Assembly: GCF_024305245.1 (NCBI RefSeq)
Contig: NZ_JAMWYX010000001.1
Location: 496,001-560,000, forward strand
DNA: 64,000 nucleotides
Source: Erythrobacter sp.
GTDB taxonomy: Bacteria; Pseudomonadota; Alphaproteobacteria; Sphingomonadales; Sphingomonadaceae
Reading direction: 5' to 3'
Below, in pieces: positions 45,314 to 54,065 of the stretch. A program made the translations under genes and the position numbers. The notes under the pieces were generated by a model. It had not been told where the DNA came from. It made no database searches and saw only the letters and a list, made by a program, of their open reading frames with translations. Position 1 is the first letter of the stretch. Each line of letters starts with the position of its first letter.

Positions 45314-46639
45314 TCACCCGCCCTTCTTCGGCATCAGATCCAGCGTCGCTGCGGTCAGCGCTTCGGTTGCGGTGGCGATCACCACCGGAGCATCAGGCGC
45401 CCAGAACGGGGAATGCAGCGAGGGCAGATCGATCTCGCCCGCCTGCGCCTTTTCCCATTCGCTATGCCGCACGCCGCCGACCCAGAAGATCAGCGATTCG
45501 ACCGTCTCCGGGTCGGCACGGTAGAACTGGCTGAAATCCTCACCCCCCATCACGCTCGGCGTTTCGAACACGCGGCCATCGAATCGCTGCTTTAGCCCGG
45601 ACATCACGGTTTCGGTGAATTCGGGCGTGTTGTAGGTCGCAGGCGTATAAGGATCGGAAACGGTTACCTTGGGCAGCTTGTCCTCGGGCATACCGGCAGC
45701 CAGAGCCTCGCCCTTGGCAATCCGGGCAATCCCGTCGAGCAGGTGCTGGCGGGTCTTGTCGGCGTAGCTGCGCACAGTGATCTGCAGCCGCGCTTCATCG
45801 GGGATGATGTTGTGTTTCGATCCGGCCTGGAAGCTGCCGACGGTGACCACCGCAGGCTCCTGCGGGTCGAGTTCGCGGCTCACCAGCGTCTGCAACCGGC
45901 TGACAATGCTGGCGGCGATCACGATTGGGTCTTTCGTGGTGTGCGGATAGGCGCCGTGCCCGCCAATCCCCGGCACCACCACATCGACCGAATCGACATT
46001 GGCGAGCGCGAAGCCACTGGAATAGCCGATGAACCCGGCAGGCGCCTGCGCTGCATCGTGGAACGCCAGCACGTAATCCGGCTTGGGGAAGCGGGTATAC
46101 AACCCGTCATCCAGCATCGCTTTCGCGCCCTCGCCGATTTCCTCGGCGGGTTGCAGGATCATTACCAGCGTGCCGGACCACTGGTCCTTGCGCTCTACCA
46201 GTAGCTGCGCGGTGCCGATCCACGCGGTCATGTGGGTATCGTGGCCGCAGGCGTGCATGATCCCGGTTTCGATCCCGCTCGCCGGGACGCCCGTGCGCTT
46301 GGAGGCATAGGGCAGCCCGGTCTGTTCGATCACTGGCAACCCGTCCATGTCGGCGCGCAGCATCACTGTGGGGCCATCACCGTTTTTCATCACGGCCACG
46401 ACGCCGGTCTTGCCGACGCCTTCGGTCACTTCGAAACCCAGCGCGCGCGCGCGGGCGGCGAGCTTCGTAGCGGTTTCGACTTCCTGAAAGCTCAATTCGG
46501 GATTGGCGTGCAGATCCTGATACAGATCGATCAGCGCGGGCATATCCGCCGCCACTGCATCGCGCAGTTCGTCCGCCTGCGCCGGCACCGCCATCAGCGC
46601 CAACGCGCTCGCCCCTGCCAAGATCGCCGTGATTCGCAT
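45314..46639 (-). CDS. Exported M20/M40-family amidohydrolase
   Basis: The protein has 441 residues with a signal peptide (ITAILAGASALALMAVPAQA). The M20 dinuclear-metal motifs are HANPELSFQEVETA, VMLRADMDGLPV, IMHACGHDTHMTAW and MILQPAEEIGEGA with the catalytic glutamate pair. Members include N-acyl amino acid and indole-acetyl amino acid hydrolases; the export signal suggests a periplasmic hydrolase of acylated or peptidic compounds. AAGGGGAA upstream supports the ATG at 46639. A longer frame reading MSHVSPTRR comes from the 32-bp repeat and is not accepted. Confidence 0.9.
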   Translation of the reverse strand: MRITAILAGASALALMAVPAQADELRDAVAADMPALIDLYQDLHANPELSFQEVETATKLAARARALGFEVTEGVGKTGVVAVMKNGDGPTVMLRADMDGLPVIEQTGLPYASKRTGVPASGIETGIMHACGHDTHMTAWIGTAQLLVERKDQWSGTLVMILQPAEEIGEGAKAMLDDGLYTRFPKPDYVLAFHDAAQAPAGFIGYSSGFALANVDSVDVVVPGIGGHGAYPHTTKDPIVIAASIVSRLQTLVSRELDPQEPAVVTVGSFQAGSKHNIIPDEARLQITVRSYADKTRQHLLDGIARIAKGEALAAGMPEDKLPKVTVSDPYTPATYNTPEFTETVMSGLKQRFDGRVFETPSVMGGEDFSQFYRADPETVESLIFWVGGVRHSEWEKAQAGEIDLPSLHSPFWAPDAPVVIATATEALTAATLDLMPKKGG

Positions 46640-46673
46640 CGCTTTCCCCTTCGTTATCCGCTGACCCATGCGC

Positions 46674-46705
46674 CGTGTAGGAGACACATGAGACACTGTT
46701 CAGGA
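46674..46705 (-). repeat. 32-bp perfect repeat, copy B, upstream of M20 hydrolase gene
   Basis: This is identical over 32 bp to the copy at 8358-8389 and in the same orientation relative to its gene, ending 34 bases before the start codon at 46639. It carries the GTGTCTC-AT-GTGTCTC direct repeat. The two downstream genes share no homology, so the repeat is not a gene duplication remnant. Confidence 0.8.
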
Positions 46706-46817
46706 CTCAAAAACCCAGCCTCTCAAACTGTCCTAAAAGGCACGCAGTCTTGCAAGGTCGGGCTATGATCATGCCTCGAACATGGCACATCTCGCGCCGG
46801 TTAGGAAACCACCCAGT

Positions 46818-46850
46818 GTCGCCTCCCCTCTTCGGGTGAGAGGAGGCGAC
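46818..46850 (-). terminator. Possible terminator hairpin after the small membrane protein gene
   Basis: GTCGCCTCCCCTC at 46818-46830 pairs with GAGAGGAGGCGAC at 46838-46850 (one mismatch), a 13-position stem with a 7-nt loop. It lies 8 bases beyond the stop of the gene at 46859. There is no clear T-run, so it may act as a weak terminator or 3' stabiliser. Confidence 0.45.
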
Positions 46851-46858
46851 AGCTGAGG

Positions 46859-47140
46859 CTATTGCGCAACCTTGTCGATTGCCTGTTCGGCTGCATCGCC
46901 GACCTGGCCTGCAGCATTGCCAACTTGCGTGGCAGCGTCGGCAACGGCAGCATCCTTCGCCACTTCGGCATCGCTCATTTGCGAAAACACTAGCACTGCG
47001 GCGCCGCCCACAAGGATCAGAGCCAGCAGTCCAAACCATTTGGATCCGCCGCCAGAACCCGGCTGGTCGGTGACGATTGTGGTAGTGGTGTGGGTATTGC
47101 CTTCAGGCGTGCGGGTTTCGGTAATGCGTTCTTCGGTCAT
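46859..47140 (-). CDS. Small single-pass membrane protein
   Basis: This encodes 93 residues. A polar, Thr-rich N-terminus (EERITETRTPEGNTHTTTTI) leads to a Gly-rich turn, one membrane helix (WFGLLALILVGGAAVLVF), and an Ala-rich amphipathic tail (AATQVGNAAGQVGDAAEQAI). I do not recognise a family. ATG at 47140 is chosen because AAGGA is 8 bases upstream; the ATG two codons earlier is too close to it. It lies 134 bases downstream of the SLC13 permease gene on the same strand. Confidence 0.72.
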   Translation of the reverse strand: MTEERITETRTPEGNTHTTTTIVTDQPGSGGGSKWFGLLALILVGGAAVLVFSQMSDAEVAKDAAVADAATQVGNAAGQVGDAAEQAIDKVAQ

Positions 47141-47274
47141 GTTCATTTCCTTGCTGACGCATCCACCCACCACGGTGCGAACCTGCGGCTGCACCAGCAT
47201 TATTTTCTGCTGTCGAGAAGAATCGCGGATGTCGCTGTAATCACGGGTGAAGTGAGGGACCGGACGTCGAATGC

Positions 47275-49110
47275 CTACAACCCGTACCACAGCACCAATA
47301 TGACCGAGAGCACCGTCACCATCAGCGCGACCAGCGGCACGCCTGCACGCATGTAATCGCCGAATTCATACCCGCCTTCGGACATGATCAGCATGTTGGT
47401 CTGGTAAGCGATGGGCGTGGCGTAAGCCAGATTGCAGCCGAACAGTACCGCCAGCACCAGCGGCTCTGCCGGCATGCCAAGCTCGGTTGCGATGCTGAAC
47501 GCGATCGGAGTGCCGATGGTGGCGGCTGTGGCGTTGGACGCGAAATTGGTGAGGATCGTGACGAATAGCATGATCGCCGACAGCACCAGCGCAGGCGGCA
47601 GATAGGCAAGCCCGAGCGAGAGCGCCTGCCCCAGAAATTCCGCCGCGCCGCTGGCGTCGATCACCCGGCCAATGGCAATGCTGGCGGCGATCAGCACGAT
47701 TACCTTGGCCGAAAGCGCGCGGCCCACGCGGTCGAACTTCACGCAGCCGGTCACAAACATCAGGATCGCGCCCGCCAGCGCGGCAATCGCAATCGGTAGC
47801 TTGATCGGTGCAAAGCCATTGGCATCGAACCACGGCAAGCCGACCGAGGCAGTGGCAATCGCGCCGAGCATGATCGCACCGGCGAGCACAGCCTTCGACC
47901 GGCGCGGCAATTCACGCGCCCCTTCGAGCCGCAGCAACCCGTCATTATTGGCGAATTTCTGGAGGTCTTCCTCGATCCCCATCACCAGCAGCACATCGCC
48001 TTCGAGGATGCGAAGGTCGCCCGCTTCGGAATAGGTATCGCGTTCGCCCAGCACCCGGTCAGGCCGGTGAATTCCCAGCACCGCAACGCCGTAGAGATCG
48101 GCAATGCCCGAACTGGCGAGCGTGCGGGTGATCAGGCGCGAATCGCCCGTCACCGTCATCTCGACCGCGACGATATCCTCGCCCTGATCCTTGGAGACGC
48201 GGCGGATCCGGTCAAGCACCCAAGCGGGAGCAAGCTCCCCCTTTAGCGCGCGGGCCGCTTCCTCGATTGCCTCGTGCGTGCCGGAGATGTGCAGGCGCTG
48301 CTGCGGCTGGAGCACTCCGGTCGGATTATCGTGGAAAGTGATCCCTTCGGGCAGCTTGTCCTGCACCGCGGAAAGCTCTGCCCCGGCAAGCAGGCTGCTG
48401 CTTCCCACCCGCAACCGGGTGTGAAAGGTGCGGCGGATGTTCTCAGGGATGACGCTGTTGTCGCGCAGCAGGCGCGGCATCACCAGCCATAGATAAGGCA
48501 GCGCCACCACCGCCGCCATCAGCACGATCGGGGTGAACTGGAACACGCCGATGGTTTCCATCCCGATATCCTCGGCAATGCTGACCACGAGAATATTGGT
48601 GGAGGTGCCGATGGTGGTGCCCATGCCGCCGATCAACACCGCGGCATTGACCGGCATCAGCGTCTTGGATGACGCGGCGACCCCCTTGCCCGCCAAGGCG
48701 ACAAGGATCGGCAGCATCAACACCATGACAGGCGTGTCATTGACGAACATCGACAGGAAGAACGCCACGAACAGGGCGAACAGCAGCCCGATCTGGCTGT
48801 TGGTGCGGAACACGCCTTCCAGCAGGCGCGCAAACGGGTCGAGCGCACCGGTAACCACCAGCCCTCGCCCCATGATCATCAGCGCGCAGATAGTGATCAG
48901 CGCCTGATGCCCGAACCCGCCGAACGCGATCGCCAACCCGTCGGTCGGCTTGGTTCCTTCAAGCGGGGCGAAATACAGGCCCACACCAATGACTGCGATG
49001 GTGATGAGCGAGATGATCTCGACCGAATAACGACCCCGCGCAAAGGCGATGAACATCGCAACGGTCACCGCCATGGCCGCTATCGCGTGATAGGATGGGG
49101 GATCCAGCAT
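47275..49110 (-). CDS. SLC13-family permease with TrkA-C (RCK_C) domains
   Basis: The protein has 611 residues. An N-terminal set of about five helices, with NDTPVMVLMLPILVALAGKG and GGMGTTIGTSTNILVVSIA, is the first half of the CitT/DASS-type fold. A cytoplasmic insert of about residues 205-375 carries TrkA-C-like domains (HISGTHEAIEEAARALKGEL, then LRILEGDVLLVMGIEEDL). The second half repeats the motif near SNATAATIGTPIAFS. Relatives transport dicarboxylates, sulfate or other anions with Na+; the substrate is unknown. GAGGG upstream supports the ATG. Confidence 0.88.
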   Translation of the reverse strand: MLDPPSYHAIAAMAVTVAMFIAFARGRYSVEIISLITIAVIGVGLYFAPLEGTKPTDGLAIAFGGFGHQALITICALMIMGRGLVVTGALDPFARLLEGVFRTNSQIGLLFALFVAFFLSMFVNDTPVMVLMLPILVALAGKGVAASSKTLMPVNAAVLIGGMGTTIGTSTNILVVSIAEDIGMETIGVFQFTPIVLMAAVVALPYLWLVMPRLLRDNSVIPENIRRTFHTRLRVGSSSLLAGAELSAVQDKLPEGITFHDNPTGVLQPQQRLHISGTHEAIEEAARALKGELAPAWVLDRIRRVSKDQGEDIVAVEMTVTGDSRLITRTLASSGIADLYGVAVLGIHRPDRVLGERDTYSEAGDLRILEGDVLLVMGIEEDLQKFANNDGLLRLEGARELPRRSKAVLAGAIMLGAIATASVGLPWFDANGFAPIKLPIAIAALAGAILMFVTGCVKFDRVGRALSAKVIVLIAASIAIGRVIDASGAAEFLGQALSLGLAYLPPALVLSAIMLFVTILTNFASNATAATIGTPIAFSIATELGMPAEPLVLAVLFGCNLAYATPIAYQTNMLIMSEGGYEFGDYMRAGVPLVALMVTVLSVILVLWYGL

Positions 49111-49178
49111 GGTTGTGCCCTCGTGGCTACCCAATAGCGCAGGGCAAAGACAAGCGGTTTATACGAAGGCGTCGTGAG

Positions 49179-49263
49179 TGGTGCCCCTGGCCAGACTCGA
49201 ACTGGCACTTCTTTCGAAACTCGATTTTGAGTCGAGCGCGTCTACCAATTCCACCACAGGGGC
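49179..49263 (-). tRNA. tRNA-Leu (anticodon CAA)
   Basis: An 85-nt class II tRNA with a long variable arm and encoded CCA. The acceptor arm is GCCCCTG/CAGGGGC. The anticodon stem is CTCGA/TCGAG around the loop CTCAAAA, giving CAA, which reads UUG. The T-arm includes GTTCGAGTC. It lies between the SLC13 permease and the inositol monophosphatase-like gene. Confidence 0.96.
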
Positions 49264-49320
49264 ACACCGGGCAGCGTCGGGACGGCTGTTAAACGTGCCT
49301 TCGCTGCAAATCAACTCGCC

Positions 49321-50139
49321 TTAACGCAGGCTCCCCGCCAGCAATTTGTGCAGCCGGGAATGCAGCGCATCATTGGCGGCCAGCACCTGCTCTGAATGGA
49401 TCGGTGCGGAGCGACCGCGGAAATCGGATACGAACCCGCCCGCTTCGCGCACAAGCAGGCATCCGGCGGCGGTATCCCAGTCGGACAGGCCGCTTTCCCA
49501 GAAGCCGTCAAACCGGCCCTGCGCCACGTAAGCGAGATCGAGCGAGGCCGCGCCGAACCGGCGAATGCCTGCCACTTCCGGGCCGATCGCACCGAAAATC
49601 CGGCTCCATTCCGAAAAGTCGCCGTGGCCGAAGAACGGAATGCCGGTTGCCACCAGCGCATCGCCAAGGCGCGAACGGGCCGAAACCCGCAACCGCGCAT
49701 CCTGCAGCCACGCACCGCGCGATTTTTCCGCCCAGAAGGTCTGGTCGGTGATCGGCTGATACACCACACCCGCGACCACATCGCCCCACCCGCTGCCGTC
49801 GGGCTTGGGCTCCTGCGCGGCGATGGAAATGGCGAAATGCGGGATGCCGTGGAGGAAATTGGTCGTCCCATCCAGCGGATCGACGATCCAGCGCGGCATG
49901 CCCGGATCGCCTTCGATCACGCCCGCTTCCTCCATCACGAAGCCCCAACCGGGCCGCGCGGCGAGCAGTTCATCATACAGCGTGCGTTCGGAACGAATGT
50001 CCGCCTTGCTCACGAAATCGGCCGGGCCTTTGCGGCTGGCCTGCAAATGTTCGACTTCGCCGAAATCACGCCGCAAACGCCCGCCCGCCTTGCGCGCTGC
50101 GCGTTCCATCACGCGGATCAGGCCGGAAATAGCTGCCAT
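49321..50139 (-). CDS. Inositol monophosphatase family protein (SuhB-like)
   Basis: The protein has 272 residues. The metal-dependent phosphatase motifs are intact: the glutamate of EEAGVIEGD, then WIVDPLDGTTNFLHGIPHFA, and SDWDTAAGCLLVREAGG near the C-terminus. Members hydrolyse inositol phosphates and related sugar phosphates, and SuhB also acts in rRNA transcription. The start at MAAISGLIRVMERAARKAGG is the usual family N-terminus. It follows efp by 8 bases in the same direction. Confidence 0.9.
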   Translation of the reverse strand: MAAISGLIRVMERAARKAGGRLRRDFGEVEHLQASRKGPADFVSKADIRSERTLYDELLAARPGWGFVMEEAGVIEGDPGMPRWIVDPLDGTTNFLHGIPHFAISIAAQEPKPDGSGWGDVVAGVVYQPITDQTFWAEKSRGAWLQDARLRVSARSRLGDALVATGIPFFGHGDFSEWSRIFGAIGPEVAGIRRFGAASLDLAYVAQGRFDGFWESGLSDWDTAAGCLLVREAGGFVSDFRGRSAPIHSEQVLAANDALHSRLHKLLAGSLR

Positions 50140-50147
50140 GTGTCTGC

Positions 50148-50711
50148 TCAGCTCGCCTTGCCGACGTAGGCCTGTTCGTACACATCGACGATGATGCGCG
50201 TGCCGCTGCCGATATGCGGCGGCACCATGATGCGCACGCCGTTGTCGAGGATCGCAGGCTTGTAGCTGGACGAGGCGGTCTGCCCCTTCACCACGGCGTC
50301 GGCCTCCACAATCACGGCTTCGATCTGCGAGGGCAGCTCGACCGAGATCGGCTTTTCGTCCCACAGCTCAAGGTTCACCTGCATCCCGTCCTGCAGGAAC
50401 GGGCGCGCATCGCCCAGCAGATCGCCGGGCAGCGTGATCTGTTCGAAGGTGTCATTGTCCATGAAGACGAGATCATCGCCCTCGGCATACAGGAACTGGA
50501 ATTCCTTGGTGTCGAGCCGCACGCGCTCGATCGTATCGGCGCTGCGGAACCGCACGTTGGTCTTGCGGCCATCCTGCAGGTTCTTCATTTCGACCTGCAT
50601 GTACGCCCCGCCCTTGCCCGGCTGGGTGTGCTGGATCTTGGCAACTTTCCAGATGCCTTTTTCATATTCCAGAATATTGCCGGGGCGGATATCGACGCCG
50701 CTGATCTTCAT
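50148..50711 (-). CDS. efp: Translation elongation factor P
   Basis: The protein has 187 residues and the standard three-domain EF-P. It relieves ribosome stalling at polyproline stretches. The N-terminal KOW-like domain has [20 protein letters not shown], and the modification loop [15 protein letters not shown] keeps the lysine that is lysylated in many bacteria. The C-terminus ends [17 protein letters not shown]. Longer frames upstream have no family match and are not used. Confidence 0.96.
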   Translation of the reverse strand: MKISGVDIRPGNILEYEKGIWKVAKIQHTQPGKGGAYMQVEMKNLQDGRKTNVRFRSADTIERVRLDTKEFQFLYAEGDDLVFMDNDTFEQITLPGDLLGDARPFLQDGMQVNLELWDEKPISVELPSQIEAVIVEADAVVKGQTASSSYKPAILDNGVRIMVPPHIGSGTRIIVDVYEQAYVGKAS

Positions 50712-50879
50712 GGGGCTATTGGCCTTTTGCTGAAGGAAATCGTGGGAGGGTGCGCCGCCGACCGGCAGGCATCCCGCAAATAATGCGCGCCGATAGCCGA
50801 TCACTGGCGGCACGGCAAGCGCAAGGCGGACCGCAGGAAAGCCGTGGCCTTGGCAGCACCGGGCTGGTAGAGGCGCCGC

Positions 50880-51305
50880 ATGCGAACCCGCTACATCATC
50901 ATCCTCACGCTGAGCGCTGCGGCCATCGCCACCTTCGGTTCGGGCCTCGCCGGCGCGCAGGATCGCAAGGACGCACGCCCGCCGGGCAACCCCGATCTGG
51001 CGCCGGGCGGCACGATGCTGCGCACATTGCAGCGCGGCGAGTGGCAGTGCGCCTTGCCGGGCGACGCGGGCGGCGAAGCCTACCGGGTGGTCGAGGCCGA
51101 GGGTTTCCGCATCGGCAACGCCTCCAGCTATCGCAACCCGCAAGGGCGCGGCATATACCTGATGCGCGGCGACGAAGTGGTCTTCACCCGCGGCCCCAAG
51201 ACCGACGAGAAGTTCCGGCAGCTGGGCGACAACATGCTGCAAAAGCTGAACGCCGACGGCACCCCGTCACGGCTGATCTGCACCCGGGTTGGCGGCAGCG
51301 GCTAG
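50880..51305 (+). CDS. Small exported protein of unknown function
   Basis: The protein has 141 residues. Residues 1-25 form a signal peptide ([22 protein letters not shown]). The mature part is unrecognised, with two cysteines (EWQCALPGD near residue 56 and LICTRVGG near the end) that could form a disulfide, and a middle region ([20 protein letters not shown]) that looks like a beta-rich small domain. It is divergent from efp. The ribosome site is weak (GTAGAGGCGCCGC). Confidence 0.72.
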   Translation: MRTRYIIILTLSAAAIATFGSGLAGAQDRKDARPPGNPDLAPGGTMLRTLQRGEWQCALPGDAGGEAYRVVEAEGFRIGNASSYRNPQGRGIYLMRGDEVVFTRGPKTDEKFRQLGDNMLQKLNADGTPSRLICTRVGGSG

Positions 51306-51451
51306 GTTTTCGGCCGTGCCGCGCGATTGCGGTGGCGAGTGTCGGCTTGTGGTGTTGTCCGGACAAAAGCTGCCGTTCGGGAAACGACCCCATAGCTGAC
51401 CTTCAGTGGCTGCCTTACAATGCAAGCAATCGCCAACAGAATCGGTGCCCC

Positions 51452-51766
51452 ATGACCGTTATCTCGAATGACAATCCATCAGCCTTCCAAACCTTCATGG
51501 AAGGATATTGGAATCAGATGGCGACCGAGATTTACAGCAGCTTTAGCGACGCACTGTCTGATTTCCGCGCTACAGAAGGCGATGGACTGCACAAGCGCCT
51601 GATCGCCGAAATAGGAGTTTTCCGCGCCGCTGGCCGCTTCCCGCAAATGGCAGATATTCAATCTGCGTATTCCGATCCATTTTGGAAGAGCTACGATCGG
51701 ATAATCGTGCAAGAAGATTTAGAGTCCATCGGCGCTACATCGCCCGACATCGGGGTCGTCCGCTAA
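51452..51766 (+). CDS. Orphan protein, possibly CdiI-like immunity protein
   Basis: The protein has 104 residues. The pattern AFQTFMEGYWNQMATEIYSS followed by SDALSDFRA and LHKRLIAEIGVF recalls small contact-dependent inhibition immunity proteins of the CdiI_2 type (aromatic GY-W/F-Q start, then an acidic helix with LIxE), but the match is loose. Base composition is visibly lower in GC than the neighbours, which suggests recent acquisition. No toxin gene (cdiA or other) is adjacent. The 146 bases before it hold no gene. The start ATG lacks a clear ribosome site. Confidence 0.55.
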   Translation: MTVISNDNPSAFQTFMEGYWNQMATEIYSSFSDALSDFRATEGDGLHKRLIAEIGVFRAAGRFPQMADIQSAYSDPFWKSYDRIIVQEDLESIGATSPDIGVVR

Positions 51767-51840
51767 CCACCCATCAGCAGCCATTCACCGTTCGTGACGC
51801 AGCGCCCGAAAGCGGACGGGCGATCACTCTCCCGCCCCTC

Positions 51841-52485
51841 TCACGTGCGCTTGATCACCTTGGCGAAGGCCTCGATCGCGGCGACCTCGTTACCGCCCCA
51901 CACCGCGCCCGATACGGCGAGGAAATCCGCCCCTGCTGCAATCAGCGGAGCGCAGTTGTCGGGCGTGATGCCACCGATGGCTACACAGGGAATTTCGAAG
52001 ATCTGGCTCCACCATTGCAGCGTCTCAAGCTCGGGCACCTCGGCGTCCGGCCCCTTGTCCTTGGTGGTGGAGGGATAGAACGCGCCGAAGGCTACGTAAT
52101 CCGCCCCCGCCTCGCCCGCTTCCATCGCCATGTGGCGGCTGGCGTGGCAGGTGACGCCGATCTGCGCTTCGCGACCCAATTCCTCGCGCGCATCGCGCGG
52201 CGATCCGTCGTCCTGCCCCAGATGCACCCCGTCGGCCTTCAGCCGCTTGGCCAGCGCCACCGAATCGTTAACGATGAACGCGACATCATGCGCAGCGCAG
52301 ATCGCCTGCAGCGGCGCGGCCAGTTCGGCGGCCTCGTGGCTGTCGACACCCTTCACGCGGAACTGGAAGGCGGTGACGAGCTGGCTTTTGGGCCCCTTCC
52401 CCGCCGCCAGCGCGCGTTCAAGCCGTTGCGGAAAATCGCCGCCGACGTCGAGCGGGGAGATGAGATAAAGCTGCGTTTCGATCAT
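51841..52485 (-). CDS. thiE: Thiamine phosphate synthase
   Basis: The protein has 214 residues. It joins the pyrimidine and thiazole halves of thiamine. The barrel shows QFRVKGVDSHEAAELAAPLQ with the usual Q/K substrate contacts, FIVNDSVALAKRLKADGVHL, LGQDDGSPRDA, VAFGAFYPSTTKDKG and AIGGITPDN. It is 58 bases downstream of the class I aldolase on the same strand. The initiating ATG is taken at MIETQLYLIS because the barrel begins there. Confidence 0.93.
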   Translation of the reverse strand: MIETQLYLISPLDVGGDFPQRLERALAAGKGPKSQLVTAFQFRVKGVDSHEAAELAAPLQAICAAHDVAFIVNDSVALAKRLKADGVHLGQDDGSPRDAREELGREAQIGVTCHASRHMAMEAGEAGADYVAFGAFYPSTTKDKGPDAEVPELETLQWWSQIFEIPCVAIGGITPDNCAPLIAAGADFLAVSGAVWGGNEVAAIEAFAKVIKRT

Positions 52486-52543
52486 GCCGCGCTCGCTACT
52501 GCCTTGTTGCGCGGCTGTCACCTGTTCAGGGGCAGGCGCCGTA

Positions 52544-53428
52544 TCAGACGCTGGCGCTGGCAATCTGGTCGATCGCCTTGCCGAGCACGGTATCGAACTC
52601 GTCATCCGACTGGGTTTTGCGCAAATCCTGCAACAGCCCGCGGCTGAAGCTGGCGATCATGCCGGGGTTCTGCGCAAGCCGCGTGCAGGCGTCGTCGGTC
52701 GAGAACCCGCCCGACAGAGCGACCACGCGCAGCACCTTGGGATGCTGCGTCAGCGGCGTGTAGAGGCCCGCCGTTGCCGGAATCGATAGCTTGAGCATGA
52801 CCTGCTGGCCTTCGGGCAGCGCGCCGAGATGCTTGGTGATCTCCGCAAGCAGAATCTCCTCGCCGTCAACACGGTCTGCGGCAGTAATGTCGTATTCAGG
52901 CTCGATAATCGGCATCAGCCCGGCGGCGATGATCTGCGCCGCCACTTCAAACTGCTGGGCGACCACCGCAGCGATCCCGGCCGGGTTCGCCGACTTGATG
53001 ACCGAGCGCATCTTGGTGCCGAACATGCCGTGCGCTGCCGACTTTTCCAGCAGCGCCGCCAGCTTCGTCATCGGCTTCATCAACTGCACGCCGTCCGCTT
53101 CGTCTGCGAGGCCTTCATCGACCTTGATGAACGGCACGATCCCGCGGGCTTTCAGCGCCTCGGCGGTGGGCTTGCCTTCCACTTCGCCGTCCATGGTCTT
53201 TTCGAACAGAATCGCGCCGATCACCTTGCCGCTGCCAAAACACGGCGCCGTGATGACGCGGGCGCGCATCGCGTGGATTGCCCCGAACATCTCGTCATCG
53301 CCCGACCATTCGCTGTCATCGACCCCGTATCCGCGCAGCGCCTTCGGCGTGGAGCCGCCAGACTGGTCGAGCGCCGCGATAAAGCCCTGTCCGGTGGCGA
53401 TGCGGGTCGTCATTTCCTGGGTGTTCAT
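52544..53428 (-). CDS. Fructose-bisphosphate aldolase, class I
   Basis: The protein has 294 residues. It is a Schiff-base aldolase of the short bacterial class I type (as in Staphylococcus Fda). Visible blocks are GFIAALDQSGGSTPKALRGY, VPFIKVDEGLADEADGVQLM, MPIIEPEYDI and the substrate lysine in VMLKLSIPATAGLYTPL, then RVVALSGGFSTDDACTRLAQ. It lies with tkt, gap and pgk and serves glycolysis or gluconeogenesis. A direct repeat upstream may be a control site. Confidence 0.93.
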   Translation of the reverse strand: MNTQEMTTRIATGQGFIAALDQSGGSTPKALRGYGVDDSEWSGDDEMFGAIHAMRARVITAPCFGSGKVIGAILFEKTMDGEVEGKPTAEALKARGIVPFIKVDEGLADEADGVQLMKPMTKLAALLEKSAAHGMFGTKMRSVIKSANPAGIAAVVAQQFEVAAQIIAAGLMPIIEPEYDITAADRVDGEEILLAEITKHLGALPEGQQVMLKLSIPATAGLYTPLTQHPKVLRVVALSGGFSTDDACTRLAQNPGMIASFSRGLLQDLRKTQSDDEFDTVLGKAIDQIASASV

Positions 53429-53490
53429 TGCGGCGTTCTCCAGTGGCGCGGGGCGTGCGCGATGTGGCTGTTGTGGCTGCCCTCACAGGT

Positions 53491-53507
53491 CTATGCATAC
53501 CTATGCA
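53491..53507 (-). promoter_or_regulatory. Direct repeat upstream of class I aldolase
   Basis: CTATGCA-TAC-CTATGCA is a perfect 7-bp direct repeat with 10-bp periodicity, placed 63-79 bases before the aldolase ATG. One-turn spacing on the same DNA face suits a regulator dimer or pair. The binding factor is unknown. Confidence 0.4.
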
Positions 53508-53594
53508 GGCGAAGGTTCGACCGGGCACTTAGCGAGCGTTTGCGCGGGCTGCAACAGCCATGCTGCAGCTGCACAAATGCTACAGTAACCTAGG

Positions 53595-54047
53595 TCACCG
53601 CGGCGTCAGGCGCCGGATGATTCCGGTAAAACTGAGCGCGGGCGTGCCGTCGCCCGTCACCAACCCGCGCACGAAAATGGTCTTGCCCCCGCCGCGCGTT
53701 ACCTCGCCGCGCGCCTCGACCAGAGCGCCGGGCGCGACGGCTCCGAGAAAATCGCCTGCTAGGTTCAGCGTCACCGCGTGGCCGCCGCTCAATTCCTCGG
53801 TCGCAATGGCGAACAGGGCGAAATCCGCGAAGGTCAGCAGGCAGCCGCCATGCATGAAGCCGCCGCCGTTCATGTGGCGCGGTTCGGCGCGGAAGGCGCT
53901 GACATAGCTGCCATCATCCTCGCGCCGCATATAGAACGGGCCGGAACGGGTTTCGAACGGGTCCTGCGTCCAGTGGCGCCACCCGGCGAATTCTCCCTCG
54001 GTGCACAGGCTAGCCGTGGCGTAGCCCCAATCGTCGGTTTCGCTCAT
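53595..54047 (-). CDS. PaaI-family hotdog thioesterase
   Basis: The protein has 150 residues. The hotdog-fold signature GGFMHGGCLLTFADFALFAI includes the conserved glycine/aspartate pair of PaaI-type thioesterases, and the strand AVTLNLAGDFLGAVAPGALV follows. Members hydrolyse acyl- or aryl-CoA; the substrate is unknown. It is 18 bases downstream of the NTF2-like gene. Confidence 0.88.
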   Translation of the reverse strand: MSETDDWGYATASLCTEGEFAGWRHWTQDPFETRSGPFYMRREDDGSYVSAFRAEPRHMNGGGFMHGGCLLTFADFALFAIATEELSGGHAVTLNLAGDFLGAVAPGALVEARGEVTRGGGKTIFVRGLVTGDGTPALSFTGIIRRLTPR

Positions 54048-54065
54048 CGTGCTCGCACCCCGCGC

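Noticed and set aside
46818..46850. The strong hairpin near 46830 as a firm intrinsic terminator
   Set aside because: There is no T-run on either side, so it is kept only as a possible terminator.
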